This document shows positions 33,792-41,492 of a stretch of 41,492 bases of DNA, in pieces. The DNA is from Flavobacteriales bacterium (GTDB lineage: Bacteria; Bacteroidota; Bacteroidia; Flavobacteriales_F; PHOS-HE28): the NCBI GenBank assembly GCA_020848295.1, contig JADLAI010000100.1, positions 1 to 41,492 of the forward strand, given 5' to 3'. Both the position numbers and the translations under genes were made by a program. Under the pieces are notes generated by a model that saw nothing but the letters and a program-made list of their open reading frames with translations, was not told the origin of the DNA and searched no databases. Numbering within the stretch: the first letter of the stretch is position 1; each line of letters opens with the position of its first letter.

Positions 33792-33817
33792 AGTGGGATA
33801 GTGGGTGACGCCGGGGC

Positions 33818-33825
33818 TACTTTTG
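33818..33825 (+). promoter_or_regulatory. Probable -7 element of the second GT2 gene
   Basis: TACTTTTG is a perfect TAnnTTTG match in the 65-nt gap after the membrane protein gene. Downstream, AGGAGG (33840-33845) and GGAGG (33851-33855) precede the ATG at 33857, a rare strong Shine-Dalgarno-like sequence in this window. Confidence 0.55.
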
Positions 33826-33856
33826 GCGGCCCACTGTACAGGAGGTGGTCGGAGGC

Positions 33857-34612
33857 ATGTCGCGGAACGTTCACTTGGTCATCCCTTGTTACAACGAGGA
33901 GCGGCGGCTGCCCTTCGCGGAGATCGACGCACTGCTGCAACGGGAACCGGGGCTGTACCTGACCTTTTCGGACGACGGTAGCACCGATGGCACGGCGGCG
34001 CGTTGCACGGAATTGGCGCGGAACCATCCGGAGCGGGTACTGGTGCATGTGGCACCGAAGAACGGAGGAAAGGGTGAAGCGGTGCGCCGAGGGATGTTGG
34101 CCGCGTTGGAGCGCTGGCCCAACGCCAACTACATCGGGTACTTCGATGCCGACCTCGCTACCCCATTGACCGAGGCCTTTCACCTGTTGGCCAACGGCGC
34201 TTCGGCCCGCCCCACGATCATCATGGGAAGCCGGATACAACTCCTGGGTAGCACGGACATCCGGCGCTCGATCGCCCGACACTACATGGGCCGGGTGTTC
34301 GCCACGATGGTGAGCATGCAGCTGGATGTGCCGGTGTACGACACCCAGTGTGGGGCCAAGTTGATCCGTGCGGACCGGGTGCAGGAACTGTTCACCGAGC
34401 CCTTCCTTACCCGTTGGTTGTTCGATGTGGAGCTGCTGTGGCGCTGCATGGCCATCACCGGTCGGGTCCGCCTGGGCGAACAGGTGAAGGAAGTGCCCTT
34501 GACCACCTGGCACGAGGTGCGCGGATCCAAGGTGAAGCTCTCGGATGGGATCAAGGTACCGCTTGCCTTGCTGCGCGTGGCGCGCCACTACCGGGGCCGC
34601 GTGAGGAGCTGA
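33857..34612 (+). CDS. GT2 glycosyltransferase, ALG5-like polyprenyl-phosphate sugar synthase
   Basis: The 251-residue enzyme has VHLVIPCYNEERRLP at the N-terminus, SDDGSTDGT (about 38-46) and the metal-binding GYFDADLATPLTE with Asp97 and Asp99. The DADLATP form resembles ALG5-type dolichyl-phosphate glucosyltransferases more than DPM1. There is no clear membrane segment. It would load a second sugar on a lipid carrier. ATG at 33857 is chosen because of the Shine-Dalgarno-like GGAGG two bases before it; the frame extends to a GTG at 33845. The 3' end overlaps the convergent membrane protein gene by 25 nt. Confidence 0.82.
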   Translation: MSRNVHLVIPCYNEERRLPFAEIDALLQREPGLYLTFSDDGSTDGTAARCTELARNHPERVLVHVAPKNGGKGEAVRRGMLAALERWPNANYIGYFDADLATPLTEAFHLLANGASARPTIIMGSRIQLLGSTDIRRSIARHYMGRVFATMVSMQLDVPVYDTQCGAKLIRADRVQELFTEPFLTRWLFDVELLWRCMAITGRVRLGEQVKEVPLTTWHEVRGSKVKLSDGIKVPLALLRVARHYRGRVRS

Positions 34613-36936
34613 CCGTTGAAGAACACCTTCGTGATGCGGCCGTCGGTGCGTTCGAGCACGTTGAAGGTGTGCGCGTAAGCGGGCCGTACCATCACCTCGT
34701 CGCACCAGATCGTATCGCGATACGACTTGCGGCCTTCCACGAAGATGCGGTATTCATCCGATGCCTTGTTCGCCGTGAACGGTAGTTCCACCAGCGACCA
34801 ATCGCCGTTGATGATCCGTGCGAAGCGCATGTCCCCGCAGTTGATCCAATCCTCCCGCCCGCTATGAGGGTCGCGCTGGGCCACGCACGTGAGCGCGTGG
34901 TTGCGAAGGTGCCCCTTGGTATAGGTCCAGTAGCTGGCCACGTAACGTTCGCCCTCGGTCAGGCTGTTCGCCGGCACGGTGAGCAGCGTGTTCACGTTCC
35001 GTTTCAACCCACTGTATGCGCCTGTTCCTGCATAGGCATGTTCGGCCGGGCGGTCATCGAACGAGTTGTATTGGACGCGCTCACCGGGGCGCGTGGTGAT
35101 CCAACCGTCGCTGAGGCTGTCACCTGCGAGGCGGTCGATCGCTGCGAAGAGTTCCGTGCGCCGGTCCTTGAACAGATCGGCCGCAGTGATCTTCAAGAGC
35201 CGTACATCGCCGTGCGCTGCGACCGGTGTGGCCAGGGACAGGTAGCGGGCCTCGGCCTCATTCGCGGGTGGCATTGTATTGACCAACAGGAACACATCGT
35301 CCGGGGCGAACCGCTGCGCGATCGGACGGGGATACCACGGGGAGTTCAACAAGCCGAGCTGTTCCTTGGTCTCGCTCACACTCGTTCGTGCCAGCGAGTA
35401 GGCGGTCATCGGCAGGCCTTTCCAATAGCTCAGGATCATGGCCAGCTGCATGGTGCGATCGTCGGGCAGGATCAAGAGCTCATCCGAACCAGCGAGGAAA
35501 TTCGGGATCGGGAGGATGGCGCGGTAACGCGTCGCATCGATGCTTTTGATCAAGGACCGCTCCTGCTCGGTGAGCCCTTCGGCACGCAACACATTGCGGT
35601 TGTGGGCGCTCTCCTCGGCCAGGACAACGTGCATGGCACGCGCCTCGTGCAGGTAGGCCAATGGAAGCGCCACGCAGAGCACCGTGGCAGCGCAGCGCCC
35701 ATAGCCCGTGGCCCGCTGGCGCATCCAGTACGCGCCATACAGGGCGGTGAGCCCAAGGGCATAATACGCTGGCCAAGCGAAGCGCCCCGGTGAACGGAAC
35801 TGACCGATCAATGGGAAGGACCAGGGATACGGACCGTGTTTCTCGTTGAACGGGAACCCGAAGGCGAATGCGAGCAAGGGGAGCGCTGCGAGCACCAAGG
35901 CGGTGAGTGCGAAAGGCCAGGCATTCGTACCTGGACCAGGAGTGCGATGGCGCGCCCATGCGATGCCTGCCATCAGGAAAAGAATGAGCACACCGACCAG
36001 GGTCGCGATGCCCAAGTAGGCTGTTGCTTCGAACTCCTGCGGCATGTTCATGGGGAACACCCACCAACTGAGCGAACTGCGATACGCGGATGGTGGTGAC
36101 AGCACCCCGCTCCAGTCGGTCTTGTACTCGAAGAAGCCGAGTGGCCGCACGGTACGCCCAACATGGTGATCGGTCAATGACTGGATCGCAAGGAAGAGGG
36201 CCACGGGTACCACCACCATCGCTGCGGTAAGGGCCAGGCGCATCCATTCTTTCCGCCGGAAGAAGGGGTAGGCCATGAAGAGGAGATAGAAACCCATCCA
36301 GGACGCAGCGATCATGCCCGTATACGGATGCAGGTGGAAACCGACGAAGGTGATCGCGGCCCCGAGCAGTGCCCAGGGCAAGGGTCTTGCGGCGGACAGG
36401 CAGCGGATCGCGAAATAGGCGGGCAGGGTGATGAGCCAGCCGTAGCTGAGGGCGTGGTGGCCCGCGGCGATGCGTGGGGTTTGTGGCGAGAGTGCGGCGA
36501 GGGCGATGGCGCATACGGCCGCGAAGAACCAGCCCGTGCCGAAGTGTCGCAGCAAGAGGTAGAGGGAATAGGCGGTGAGCACCATGCTGAGCAGGGCGGC
36601 CAGGTTGATGATCGCGGCGGCGCGATCTTCGAGGCCGGGAAGCAACAGGGCCAGGAGCTTGGTGGTATTGGCCAATGCAGGCTGTGCATCCGGGTAACCG
36701 ATCTGCTCACCAAAAGGATGGTTCATGCCCTCGAACTGCATGAGTGAGGAGTCGTGCGCCACGTGGTAGGCGAAGGCGTAGTAATTCTTCAGCCCATCAC
36801 CGGTGCCGTTGAACAGGGTGCTGTTGGGCGCACGCAGGATCGCACCATATTGCAGCCAGAGCATCGCGAAAGCCATCAGGAGCATGGCCGTGGTACGGCC
36901 CCAAGGCTTCCGTAAGAGCTGCTCCAGGCGCTTCAT
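34588..36936 (-). CDS. Large polytopic membrane protein, possible GT-C glycosyltransferase
   Basis: The 782-residue product has about 12 membrane segments in its first 440 residues and a soluble C-terminal half of about 340 residues. The first loop, LFNGTGDGLKNYYAFAYH, has the Asp-containing motif often seen at the catalytic site of bacterial GT-C proteins, and NHPFGEQIGYPDAQP follows. The C-terminal half contains a beta-rich domain (roughly 620-782). I do not recognise a named family. It overlaps the upstream gene by ATGA (36933-36936) and converges on the ALG5-like gene with a 25-nt coding overlap. Confidence 0.7.
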   Translation of the reverse strand: MKRLEQLLRKPWGRTTAMLLMAFAMLWLQYGAILRAPNSTLFNGTGDGLKNYYAFAYHVAHDSSLMQFEGMNHPFGEQIGYPDAQPALANTTKLLALLLPGLEDRAAAIINLAALLSMVLTAYSLYLLLRHFGTGWFFAAVCAIALAALSPQTPRIAAGHHALSYGWLITLPAYFAIRCLSAARPLPWALLGAAITFVGFHLHPYTGMIAASWMGFYLLFMAYPFFRRKEWMRLALTAAMVVVPVALFLAIQSLTDHHVGRTVRPLGFFEYKTDWSGVLSPPSAYRSSLSWWVFPMNMPQEFEATAYLGIATLVGVLILFLMAGIAWARHRTPGPGTNAWPFALTALVLAALPLLAFAFGFPFNEKHGPYPWSFPLIGQFRSPGRFAWPAYYALGLTALYGAYWMRQRATGYGRCAATVLCVALPLAYLHEARAMHVVLAEESAHNRNVLRAEGLTEQERSLIKSIDATRYRAILPIPNFLAGSDELLILPDDRTMQLAMILSYWKGLPMTAYSLARTSVSETKEQLGLLNSPWYPRPIAQRFAPDDVFLLVNTMPPANEAEARYLSLATPVAAHGDVRLLKITAADLFKDRRTELFAAIDRLAGDSLSDGWITTRPGERVQYNSFDDRPAEHAYAGTGAYSGLKRNVNTLLTVPANSLTEGERYVASYWTYTKGHLRNHALTCVAQRDPHSGREDWINCGDMRFARIINGDWSLVELPFTANKASDEYRIFVEGRKSYRDTIWCDEVMVRPAYAHTFNVLERTDGRITKVFFNGQLLTRPR

Positions 36937-38231
36937 TGGTAGAAGGCATCACCCCAGAAGGTGATGAGCGAGTCCCAGGTCCACGTGGGGCCATCCATGG
37001 GCGAGAAGGCCAGGTGGCTCATGCGGATGTTGAGGAAAATGAGGAAGACCGCGGGTACCAGGAGCAACCATTTGAAGCGCCGGCTCCAGTTGATCAAGGC
37101 ATCCACGCAGGCGGCCAGCGGCAGGACGAGGAAAGCGTAATGCTCCACGAAACCGCGATGGCCGAAGGAGCCGCCGAGCCACCAGTTCCACCAGCTTGCA
37201 TAGAGGTACCAGGCTACGCTCCACACCAGCAGGATCGCCCGCCAGTCGGCCATTGGGGGCTTACCCGAACAGGCTCCGCGCAAGAGCATCACCATGGCAC
37301 CGATCATCAACGGATGGTACAACAACCAGCCGCCCTGGTGGCTGAAGAGGATATCCCACAGGTGTGGCGACCACCAGAAGAAGCCTTCGCCTTTGGCACC
37401 GTACGTGAAGACGAGGTAGGAGCCGGTCTGCGCCTTCCAATAAAGTAGCTGCGGAAGGATCAACACCAGGGCCACACCAAAACCCGCCAGCGTCCATGCC
37501 GGGAACCGAGTGAACCAATGCAACCGATCCTTCAGCGCATCACGCCAGGGGATTCCATAGAACAACGGTAGGAGCAGGGCGATGCCGTTGAGCGGCCGCA
37601 CAAGAATGATCAGGGTGCCACATACGAACAACCCGAACAAACTTCGCCCATTGGGGCGGACGACCATGGTCAGGGTGAGGTGAAGGAGCCAGGCGAAGAG
37701 GAAGAAGCTGTACACATGGGACATGCCGCCGTCGTGTACGGTATAGTAATAGAGGTTCGTGGCGAAGATCAACAGCCCGCAGGTGACCCAGCCGACGGTC
37801 GCGGACCAATAGCGCCGCAGGGTGTGAAAACTGAGGGCGATGGCGACCGCCCCATAGAACCCCGTGGCCATCAAACGCGTGAATACGAACGGGAGCTCGT
37901 AACCCGTGGGGGTGATCCCGGTGATCGTGCAATAGAGCAGTGCGAGCAGGAAGAAGGGCGCTTGCAGCAAGGCGACCCCGAAGGTGAACAGGTTCAGTCC
38001 TTTTCCGCTCTCGAGGTAGTGGACGTAACGGAACGAATCGGGGTCGTGCTGCAGGATGATGCCCGGTAACCATTGGTAATAGCCCAAGGGGTCGCTCGTG
38101 CTGGTCAACACAAAGCCCATCCGGTGGGCATTCGTGTTCCATGCCAGCCAGGTGAGCAGGGTGGTCAGGAGTGCGATGCCGAGGATGTACGACCAATTCG
38201 CTCCTTGAGGGAGCCTGGAGGAAGCATTCAT
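36933..38231 (-). CDS. Polytopic GT-C-like membrane protein (intact paralogue of the split gene)
   Basis: The 432-residue protein has about 11 membrane segments. The first loop has STSDPLGYYQWLP, the counterpart of GWDSFGYYLYLP in the frameshifted gene at 38288-40161. A later stretch matches the paralogue in order: YWK, then GSYLV, GEG, PH, LFS, GW, Y-PLM; after it ASWWNWWLGGSFGHR matches SSWTCWWYADSYGAR. This intact gene is a template for judging the split one. The ATG at 38231 is preferred; the frame extends to 38273. The catalytic role is inferred from the fold and context only. Confidence 0.72.
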   Translation of the reverse strand: MNASSRLPQGANWSYILGIALLTTLLTWLAWNTNAHRMGFVLTSTSDPLGYYQWLPGIILQHDPDSFRYVHYLESGKGLNLFTFGVALLQAPFFLLALLYCTITGITPTGYELPFVFTRLMATGFYGAVAIALSFHTLRRYWSATVGWVTCGLLIFATNLYYYTVHDGGMSHVYSFFLFAWLLHLTLTMVVRPNGRSLFGLFVCGTLIILVRPLNGIALLLPLFYGIPWRDALKDRLHWFTRFPAWTLAGFGVALVLILPQLLYWKAQTGSYLVFTYGAKGEGFFWWSPHLWDILFSHQGGWLLYHPLMIGAMVMLLRGACSGKPPMADWRAILLVWSVAWYLYASWWNWWLGGSFGHRGFVEHYAFLVLPLAACVDALINWSRRFKWLLLVPAVFLIFLNIRMSHLAFSPMDGPTWTWDSLITFWGDAFYQ

Positions 38232-38238
38232 CTGGACG

Positions 38239-38246
38239 CAAAGATG
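38239..38246 (-). promoter_or_regulatory. Possible -7 element upstream of the GT-C pair
   Basis: The minus strand reads CATCTTTG only 7 nt before the ATG at 38231. If real, the transcript would be nearly leaderless or the true start would lie further downstream. Confidence 0.3.
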
Positions 38247-38287
38247 ATCCGAACAAAGGCATCGGACCCCCAATGGTCACCGACCGG

Positions 38288-39211
38288 TCAAGGACCGGCC
38301 TGGATGCCTGTGGCCTCGTGGACCAGGATCAACGGTCCGATCACCTCCATGGGCTTTCCTTGTGTTGACCAAGCATAGGCCGCGAATTGATCCGAGCGGC
38401 TTCGCACTTCGGGGGTCAAGTACCACTGACGGATCAGCGTCCATTCGCTGTGGTGCGCTCCCAGGTCCAACACGTCATTCGTCTGGTAGGCGTAAGAGCC
38501 ATCATGGTCGAAGGTGTTCACAAGCACATTGCCCGAGGTCTCGCTGCTCGTGTGTACGAGCCAACGCAGTTCTAACCAGGCGTGATCCTGAGCAGTGAGG
38601 TCCGAGAACCTTGCTTTGAAGGCCGCGCTGAACGGCCTCTCGGGATCGATATGCTCGGAGCGGCAAGGTGCAGTGATACTGTCCTGCATTGGGCCAGGTG
38701 TGTTCAGTAAGGAGGAGCAAGTAAAGTCCCCCAGGACCTTGATGACCGCGTATTCCCCTGTCGGCTCAATGGGTGGCTTAGGGGCTGAACGATCCACCAG
38801 TAGAAGGCGATCGGTTCCAACCGGCGGTGCGGTCTTTGCGAAAGAAGCGAAATAGGCCGCTGCGGTCATTCGGGACGCGTGGATCAGCCCTTTATTGAAC
38901 TGCCAGTATTGGAACAGGTTGAGAACAACGCATAACACCAGGATCGCGGCGCCGGCATACCGATACCCCAAGGACCAAGTGCGCATCCGGTTGATCAAGA
39001 AGGCCAGCGGGATCGCCATCACCGGATAGGACCCCACCATGGCCCTGGCCCCGTAACTATCCGCATACCACCAACACGTCCAGCTCGATACGACATACAG
39101 ATCCACCAGGAAGAATACGGTGATCGGGACAGTGGGGGCGGGGGGGGGGGGCTCCAAAGCAGCAGGATGGCCCCGGTCGCAATAAGCATCAGGGGTGTAT
39201 ACACGTACCAC
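38288..39211 (-). CDS. C-terminal part of a frameshifted GT-C-like membrane protein
   Basis: The 307-residue open frame starts at an ATG at 39211, but its first ~25 residues are the wrong-frame reading of the upstream gene. True homology begins after the proline run, at APTVPITVFFLVDLY (about 39139 downward). SSWTCWWYADSYGARAMVGSYPVMAIPLAFLI corresponds to the same region of the intact paralogue (motif spans about residues 41-72). Two further membrane helices and a soluble tail of about 190 residues follow. Together with 39019-40161 it would form one protein of about 624 residues if the C run had 13 or 10 bases. Whether it is ever translated alone is unknown. Confidence 0.65.
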   Translation of the reverse strand: MVRVYTPDAYCDRGHPAALEPPPPAPTVPITVFFLVDLYVVSSWTCWWYADSYGARAMVGSYPVMAIPLAFLINRMRTWSLGYRYAGAAILVLCVVLNLFQYWQFNKGLIHASRMTAAAYFASFAKTAPPVGTDRLLLVDRSAPKPPIEPTGEYAVIKVLGDFTCSSLLNTPGPMQDSITAPCRSEHIDPERPFSAAFKARFSDLTAQDHAWLELRWLVHTSSETSGNVLVNTFDHDGSYAYQTNDVLDLGAHHSEWTLIRQWYLTPEVRSRSDQFAAYAWSTQGKPMEVIGPLILVHEATGIQAGP

Positions 39212-40161
39212 CCTTTCCGGAAGCTGAACAGGAAGTCCACGGTATGTGGAGCAAGGAGGTCAAGCCCCTCTCCGGGATTCGCGTACGAGTCGATGAGCCA
39301 GGATCCGCAGGCCAGTTTCCAATAGGTGAATTGGATCATCCCGATCAAGACCAGTACCGCAGCCATCACGACCCAGGTGCGCCTTTGTTGCCAGAGCTGG
39401 GCCAACCAGCGTGTGCTTGCCGATCCGGGCCAGAACAAGGGGATCAGAATGCATACGATCTCAGTCGGCCGGATCAACGCCCCGATCCCGATGACCACTG
39501 CAAGAAGGATCGCATCGCGTAATGCATTGGTTCGCCGCCAGCGGATGGTACACCACAAGACCGCAGCGTATACGGTGAACAGGGGGAGGTGCGGCATGGT
39601 TTGTCCGGTAAGGCTTTGGTCCAGGAGATTGGTGCCAAGGACCACAAGACCCACGGTGAATAACGCCGCCCGCGCATCATAAGTTCGGTGCAGTACATCG
39701 TACAGGAGAAGTAGGCCAAGCAGGAAGTACAACATCACACCGGCCGATAGGGCAAGCTGATATGGAAGGGAGAAGCCATCCTGTGCGTACCCCAACCATC
39801 CGGCCGTAAAGTGTCCGACCCCGAACCAAGGCAACCAGATCACAGCCAGGCCGATCGGATAGCGGATCACAAGCGGGCCATTCGTCGGCTTGGAGAACTG
39901 ATAGAGGGTGGTGGAGACCTGGTACTTGGCATTTACGTCCTCCACCCAGCTCATGTTACGCACGAGTGGGTCGTTATGAATGAAGGTGGCCGGTAGATAG
40001 AGGTAATAGCCGAACGAGTCCCAGCCAAGTTGAAAGGAGGGACGGTTGATGAATGCGTAGAACGAGAGAATAGCCCAAAGACCGATGACCAGGAATCGAG
40101 GCCGGGAGTACAGGACTGCTGAACTCATTTGGGAAGGAACGCTCAGTGGATGACGAACCAT
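39019..40161 (-). CDS. N-terminal part of a frameshifted GT-C-like membrane protein
   Basis: The 380-residue frame is homologous to the intact paralogue up to Ser337 at 39151-39153: GWDSFGYYLYLP in the first loop (catalytic-type Asp48), GQTMPHLPLFTVYA, ALIRPTEIV, and YWKLACGSWLIDSYANPGEGL to GWYVYTPLM. After the poly-C tract the frame reads 6 prolines and then unrelated sequence to a stop at 39019, so the last ~37 residues are not genuine. About eight membrane segments are present. ATG at 40161 or 40128 could start it. Seven nucleotides separate it from the upstream gene. Confidence 0.72.
   Translation of the reverse strand: MVRHPLSVPSQMSSAVLYSRPRFLVIGLWAILSFYAFINRPSFQLGWDSFGYYLYLPATFIHNDPLVRNMSWVEDVNAKYQVSTTLYQFSKPTNGPLVIRYPIGLAVIWLPWFGVGHFTAGWLGYAQDGFSLPYQLALSAGVMLYFLLGLLLLYDVLHRTYDARAALFTVGLVVLGTNLLDQSLTGQTMPHLPLFTVYAAVLWCTIRWRRTNALRDAILLAVVIGIGALIRPTEIVCILIPLFWPGSASTRWLAQLWQQRRTWVVMAAVLVLIGMIQFTYWKLACGSWLIDSYANPGEGLDLLAPHTVDFLFSFRKGWYVYTPLMLIATGAILLLWSPPPPPPLSRSPYSSWWICMSYRAGRVGGMRIVTGPGPWWGPIR
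39140..39151. repeat. 12-nt homopolymeric G tract (C on the coding strand) at the frameshift
   Basis: Twelve consecutive G at 39140-39151 are preceded by GGGGGC (39134-39139). On the coding (minus) strand this is poly-C inside a proline stretch. With 12 C the upstream frame continues PPPPPP-LSRSP and leaves homology; with 13 or 10 it reads PPPP-APTVP or PPP-APTVP and joins the downstream frame. Such tracts change length by slipped-strand mispairing and are also prone to sequencing error. Confidence 0.85.
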
Positions 40162-40168
40162 TGGTGGA

Positions 40169-40573
40169 TCACTCGATCAACACCCCACGGGCCCCCATCA
40201 AGGGGATGGTGGTGCAGTGGTGCTCTTCGATACTCCCGGCCAGGAAGATGTACTTGCGGTCGTAAAGCCGCTGGCCCACGTAATAACTGAGCCAGTATTG
40301 GTTGCTGAGCACGAGCACCTCGTCCACGATCCGCTCGATCCGCGCCCAGCTTCGGGGACCCAGGTGCTCGAGGTGGTGCCGTAGTTCACTGGTGCGGCGG
40401 CTCTCCCCTTCGATCTCGCCGTAGCCGCGAGAACTCACCAGCACGTTCTCCAGCGCGTGTGCGTTCTGATTGATCAGGTAAACGAACCAGGCATCCTCGG
40501 CATCCTCGTCCTTTTCGCGCACCACGGCCATGGCCACGCCCTCTACTTTGGGTGGGTGAATGTCCTTCCGCAT
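40169..40573 (-). CDS. Conserved hypothetical protein of Bacteroidota
   Basis: The 134-residue protein starts at the ATG at 40573 (MRKDIHPPKVEGVAMAVVRE). The pattern AWFVYLINQNAHALENVLVSS, RHHLEHLGPRSWARIE, and the final MGARGVLIE matches a small Bacteroidota family. I recall its members sometimes being labelled, apparently wrongly, as phenylalanyl-tRNA synthetase subunits; it shares nothing with pheS here. No membrane helix or catalytic motif is evident. The open frame reaches 40651 over the end of the upstream hydrolase, which argues for the shorter start. Function unknown. Confidence 0.75.
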   Translation of the reverse strand: MRKDIHPPKVEGVAMAVVREKDEDAEDAWFVYLINQNAHALENVLVSSRGYGEIEGESRRTSELRHHLEHLGPRSWARIERIVDEVLVLSNQYWLSYYVGQRLYDRKYIFLAGSIEEHHCTTIPLMGARGVLIE

Positions 40574-40589
40574 GGGGTCAAGGTCGGTG

Positions 40590-41492
40590 CTACACGGGTT
40601 GGGCCGTACGCGAGGCCAGTTCACGTGCGATGCCGATCCATTCGAACACATCCTTGGGGTGGCCGGCGCCGTTCACCTCCTCGCGCTTCATCCCGGTGCG
40701 CACCATCACCAGGTCCAGGTCGGGCATCACCACCACGTATTCCCCGTGGAAGCCGCGGCAATACCAGATCGGGTTGCCATCCAGTTCGGCCAGCCACCAG
40801 AAATACCCATAGCGTTGGTTCGGTGATCCGCGGTCGTCGAGTGCGGCCGGTGTGATGCTTGCCTTCCAGTATTCCTCGTCGATGATCCGTGTGCCCTTCC
40901 ATTTCCCGCTGTCCAGGTACAGTTGCCCGATGCGGCCGAAGTCGCGCGCGGTGGCGTAGAGGCAGCAGAAGGCCTTGAAGTCGCCATCCTCGGTGTCCTT
41001 GCCCCAATAGGCATCGTGCTCACAACCAAGCGGTCCCCACACTTTCTCGCGCACCAGTTCGTCCAACGGTCTGCCATAGGCGGCCTCCAGCACTTCGGCC
41101 ATGATCTGCGTGCTGCCGCTGATGTAGTCGAAGGACTTCCCCGGTTCGTCGCGGCAGGGTTGGTTCAAGCTGATCCCCCGTACATCGCTGCCGTAGTAGC
41201 CTTTCGCATTGTCACTGAAGGGATCGGCACCGCTTTCGCTCCAGTCCAGGCCGGTGCTCATGGTGAGCAGGTGATACAGGTTGATCTTCGTATAACAACC
41301 CTCCTTGTACAGCGGAATGAAGTCGCCTACCGGCTGGAAGACATCCTTGATCACGCCCTCTTTCATGGCGATGCCAGTGAGCAGGCTGATGTAGCTCTTC
41401 GCCACGCTGAAGCTGTTGCTCACGCTATCGGCGTCCCAGCCGTTCCAGTACTGTTCGAAGATGAGGCTGTCGTGCTGGAACAACGCGAATCC
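40590..41492 (-). CDS. Beta-lactamase-family serine hydrolase (5' end cut by window edge)
   Basis: The frame is open to the window edge at 41492, so the N-terminus is missing. The visible 300 residues are a class C beta-lactamase/esterase-like domain: the SxxK motif SVAKS (about 26-30) with the nucleophile Ser and Lys, YHLLTMSTGLDW downstream, DYISGSTQIMAEVL as the Y-x-S/N motif, and GFHGEYVVV as the HxG motif near the end. Family members are D-aminopeptidases, esterases or penicillin-binding proteins rather than necessarily resistance enzymes. The substrate is unknown. The next gene begins 16 nt after its stop. Confidence 0.85.
   Translation of the reverse strand, partial: GFALFQHDSLIFEQYWNGWDADSVSNSFSVAKSYISLLTGIAMKEGVIKDVFQPVGDFIPLYKEGCYTKINLYHLLTMSTGLDWSESGADPFSDNAKGYYGSDVRGISLNQPCRDEPGKSFDYISGSTQIMAEVLEAAYGRPLDELVREKVWGPLGCEHDAYWGKDTEDGDFKAFCCLYATARDFGRIGQLYLDSGKWKGTRIIDEEYWKASITPAALDDRGSPNQRYGYFWWLAELDGNPIWYCRGFHGEYVVVMPDLDLVMVRTGMKREEVNGAGHPKDVFEWIGIARELASRTAQPV

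Noticed and set aside
1-41492. CRISPR array, insertion sequence, prophage or integron
   Set aside because: No regularly spaced repeats, transposase, integrase or phage structural genes were found on either strand.

Overview
The window looks like chromosome from a GC-rich member of the Bacteroidota, probably near the Flavobacteriales. The evidence is two exported proteins with type IX secretion (T9SS) C-terminal sorting domains, the gliding lipoprotein GldH next to a RicT-type PSP1 protein, an IPExxxVDY-family gene between rnc and pyk, and many TAnnTTTG-like -7 promoter elements with few Shine-Dalgarno sites. GC content and genus were not computed or searched.

Layout. 1-2.1 kb: tail of an unidentified gene, tRNA-Asn with a textbook promoter and a terminator, and a T9SS-exported protein with an internal duplication. 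2.1-8.7 kb: PfkB sugar kinase, exported superoxide dismutase, biotin carrier protein, RNase HI, MarC-type membrane protein, a large SBBP-repeat T9SS cargo protein and PurN. 8.8-13.1 kb: core block acpP-fabF-rnc-IPExxxVDY-pyk. 13.1-20.5 kb: AEC transporter, methyltransferase, a tightly overlapped unit (cyclophilin-pheS-geranylgeranyl-reductase-like), a lipoprotein, CvpA and a GNAT acetyltransferase, with two copies of a diverged 120-nt intergenic repeat. 20.5-29.5 kb: cold-shock-domain protein, pgk, then holB-ricT-gldH-PBP1A, then the two subunits of a 3-oxoacid CoA-transferase. 29.6-40.2 kb: a block of membrane glycosyltransferases and lipid-linked-sugar synthases. 40.2-41.5 kb: a conserved hypothetical and a beta-lactamase-fold hydrolase running off the edge.

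How the genes work together. Much of the window is housekeeping: fatty acid initiation and elongation, lower glycolysis (pgk, pyk), translation (pheS, tRNA-Asn), replication (holB, rnhA) and cell wall synthesis (PBP1A). The 29.6-40.2 kb block is accessory. Two GT2 enzymes resembling DPM1/ALG5-type polyprenyl-phosphate sugar synthases sit among four or five polytopic GT-C-like proteins. That is what a periplasmic glycan or protein-glycosylation pathway would need, but the substrate is not identifiable from sequence.

The most notable signals are: (1) a 12-nt G/C homopolymer at 39140-39151 that splits one GT-C-like gene into two frames, with an intact paralogue next door confirming both halves belong together; it is either a phase-variation switch or an indel error. 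(2) The 120-nt repeat pair, whose differences in one frame fall on wobble positions, as if a short peptide had been conserved. (3) A four-cysteine zinc-ribbon-like insert in PBP1A. (4) An exported, apparently lipid-anchored superoxide dismutase.
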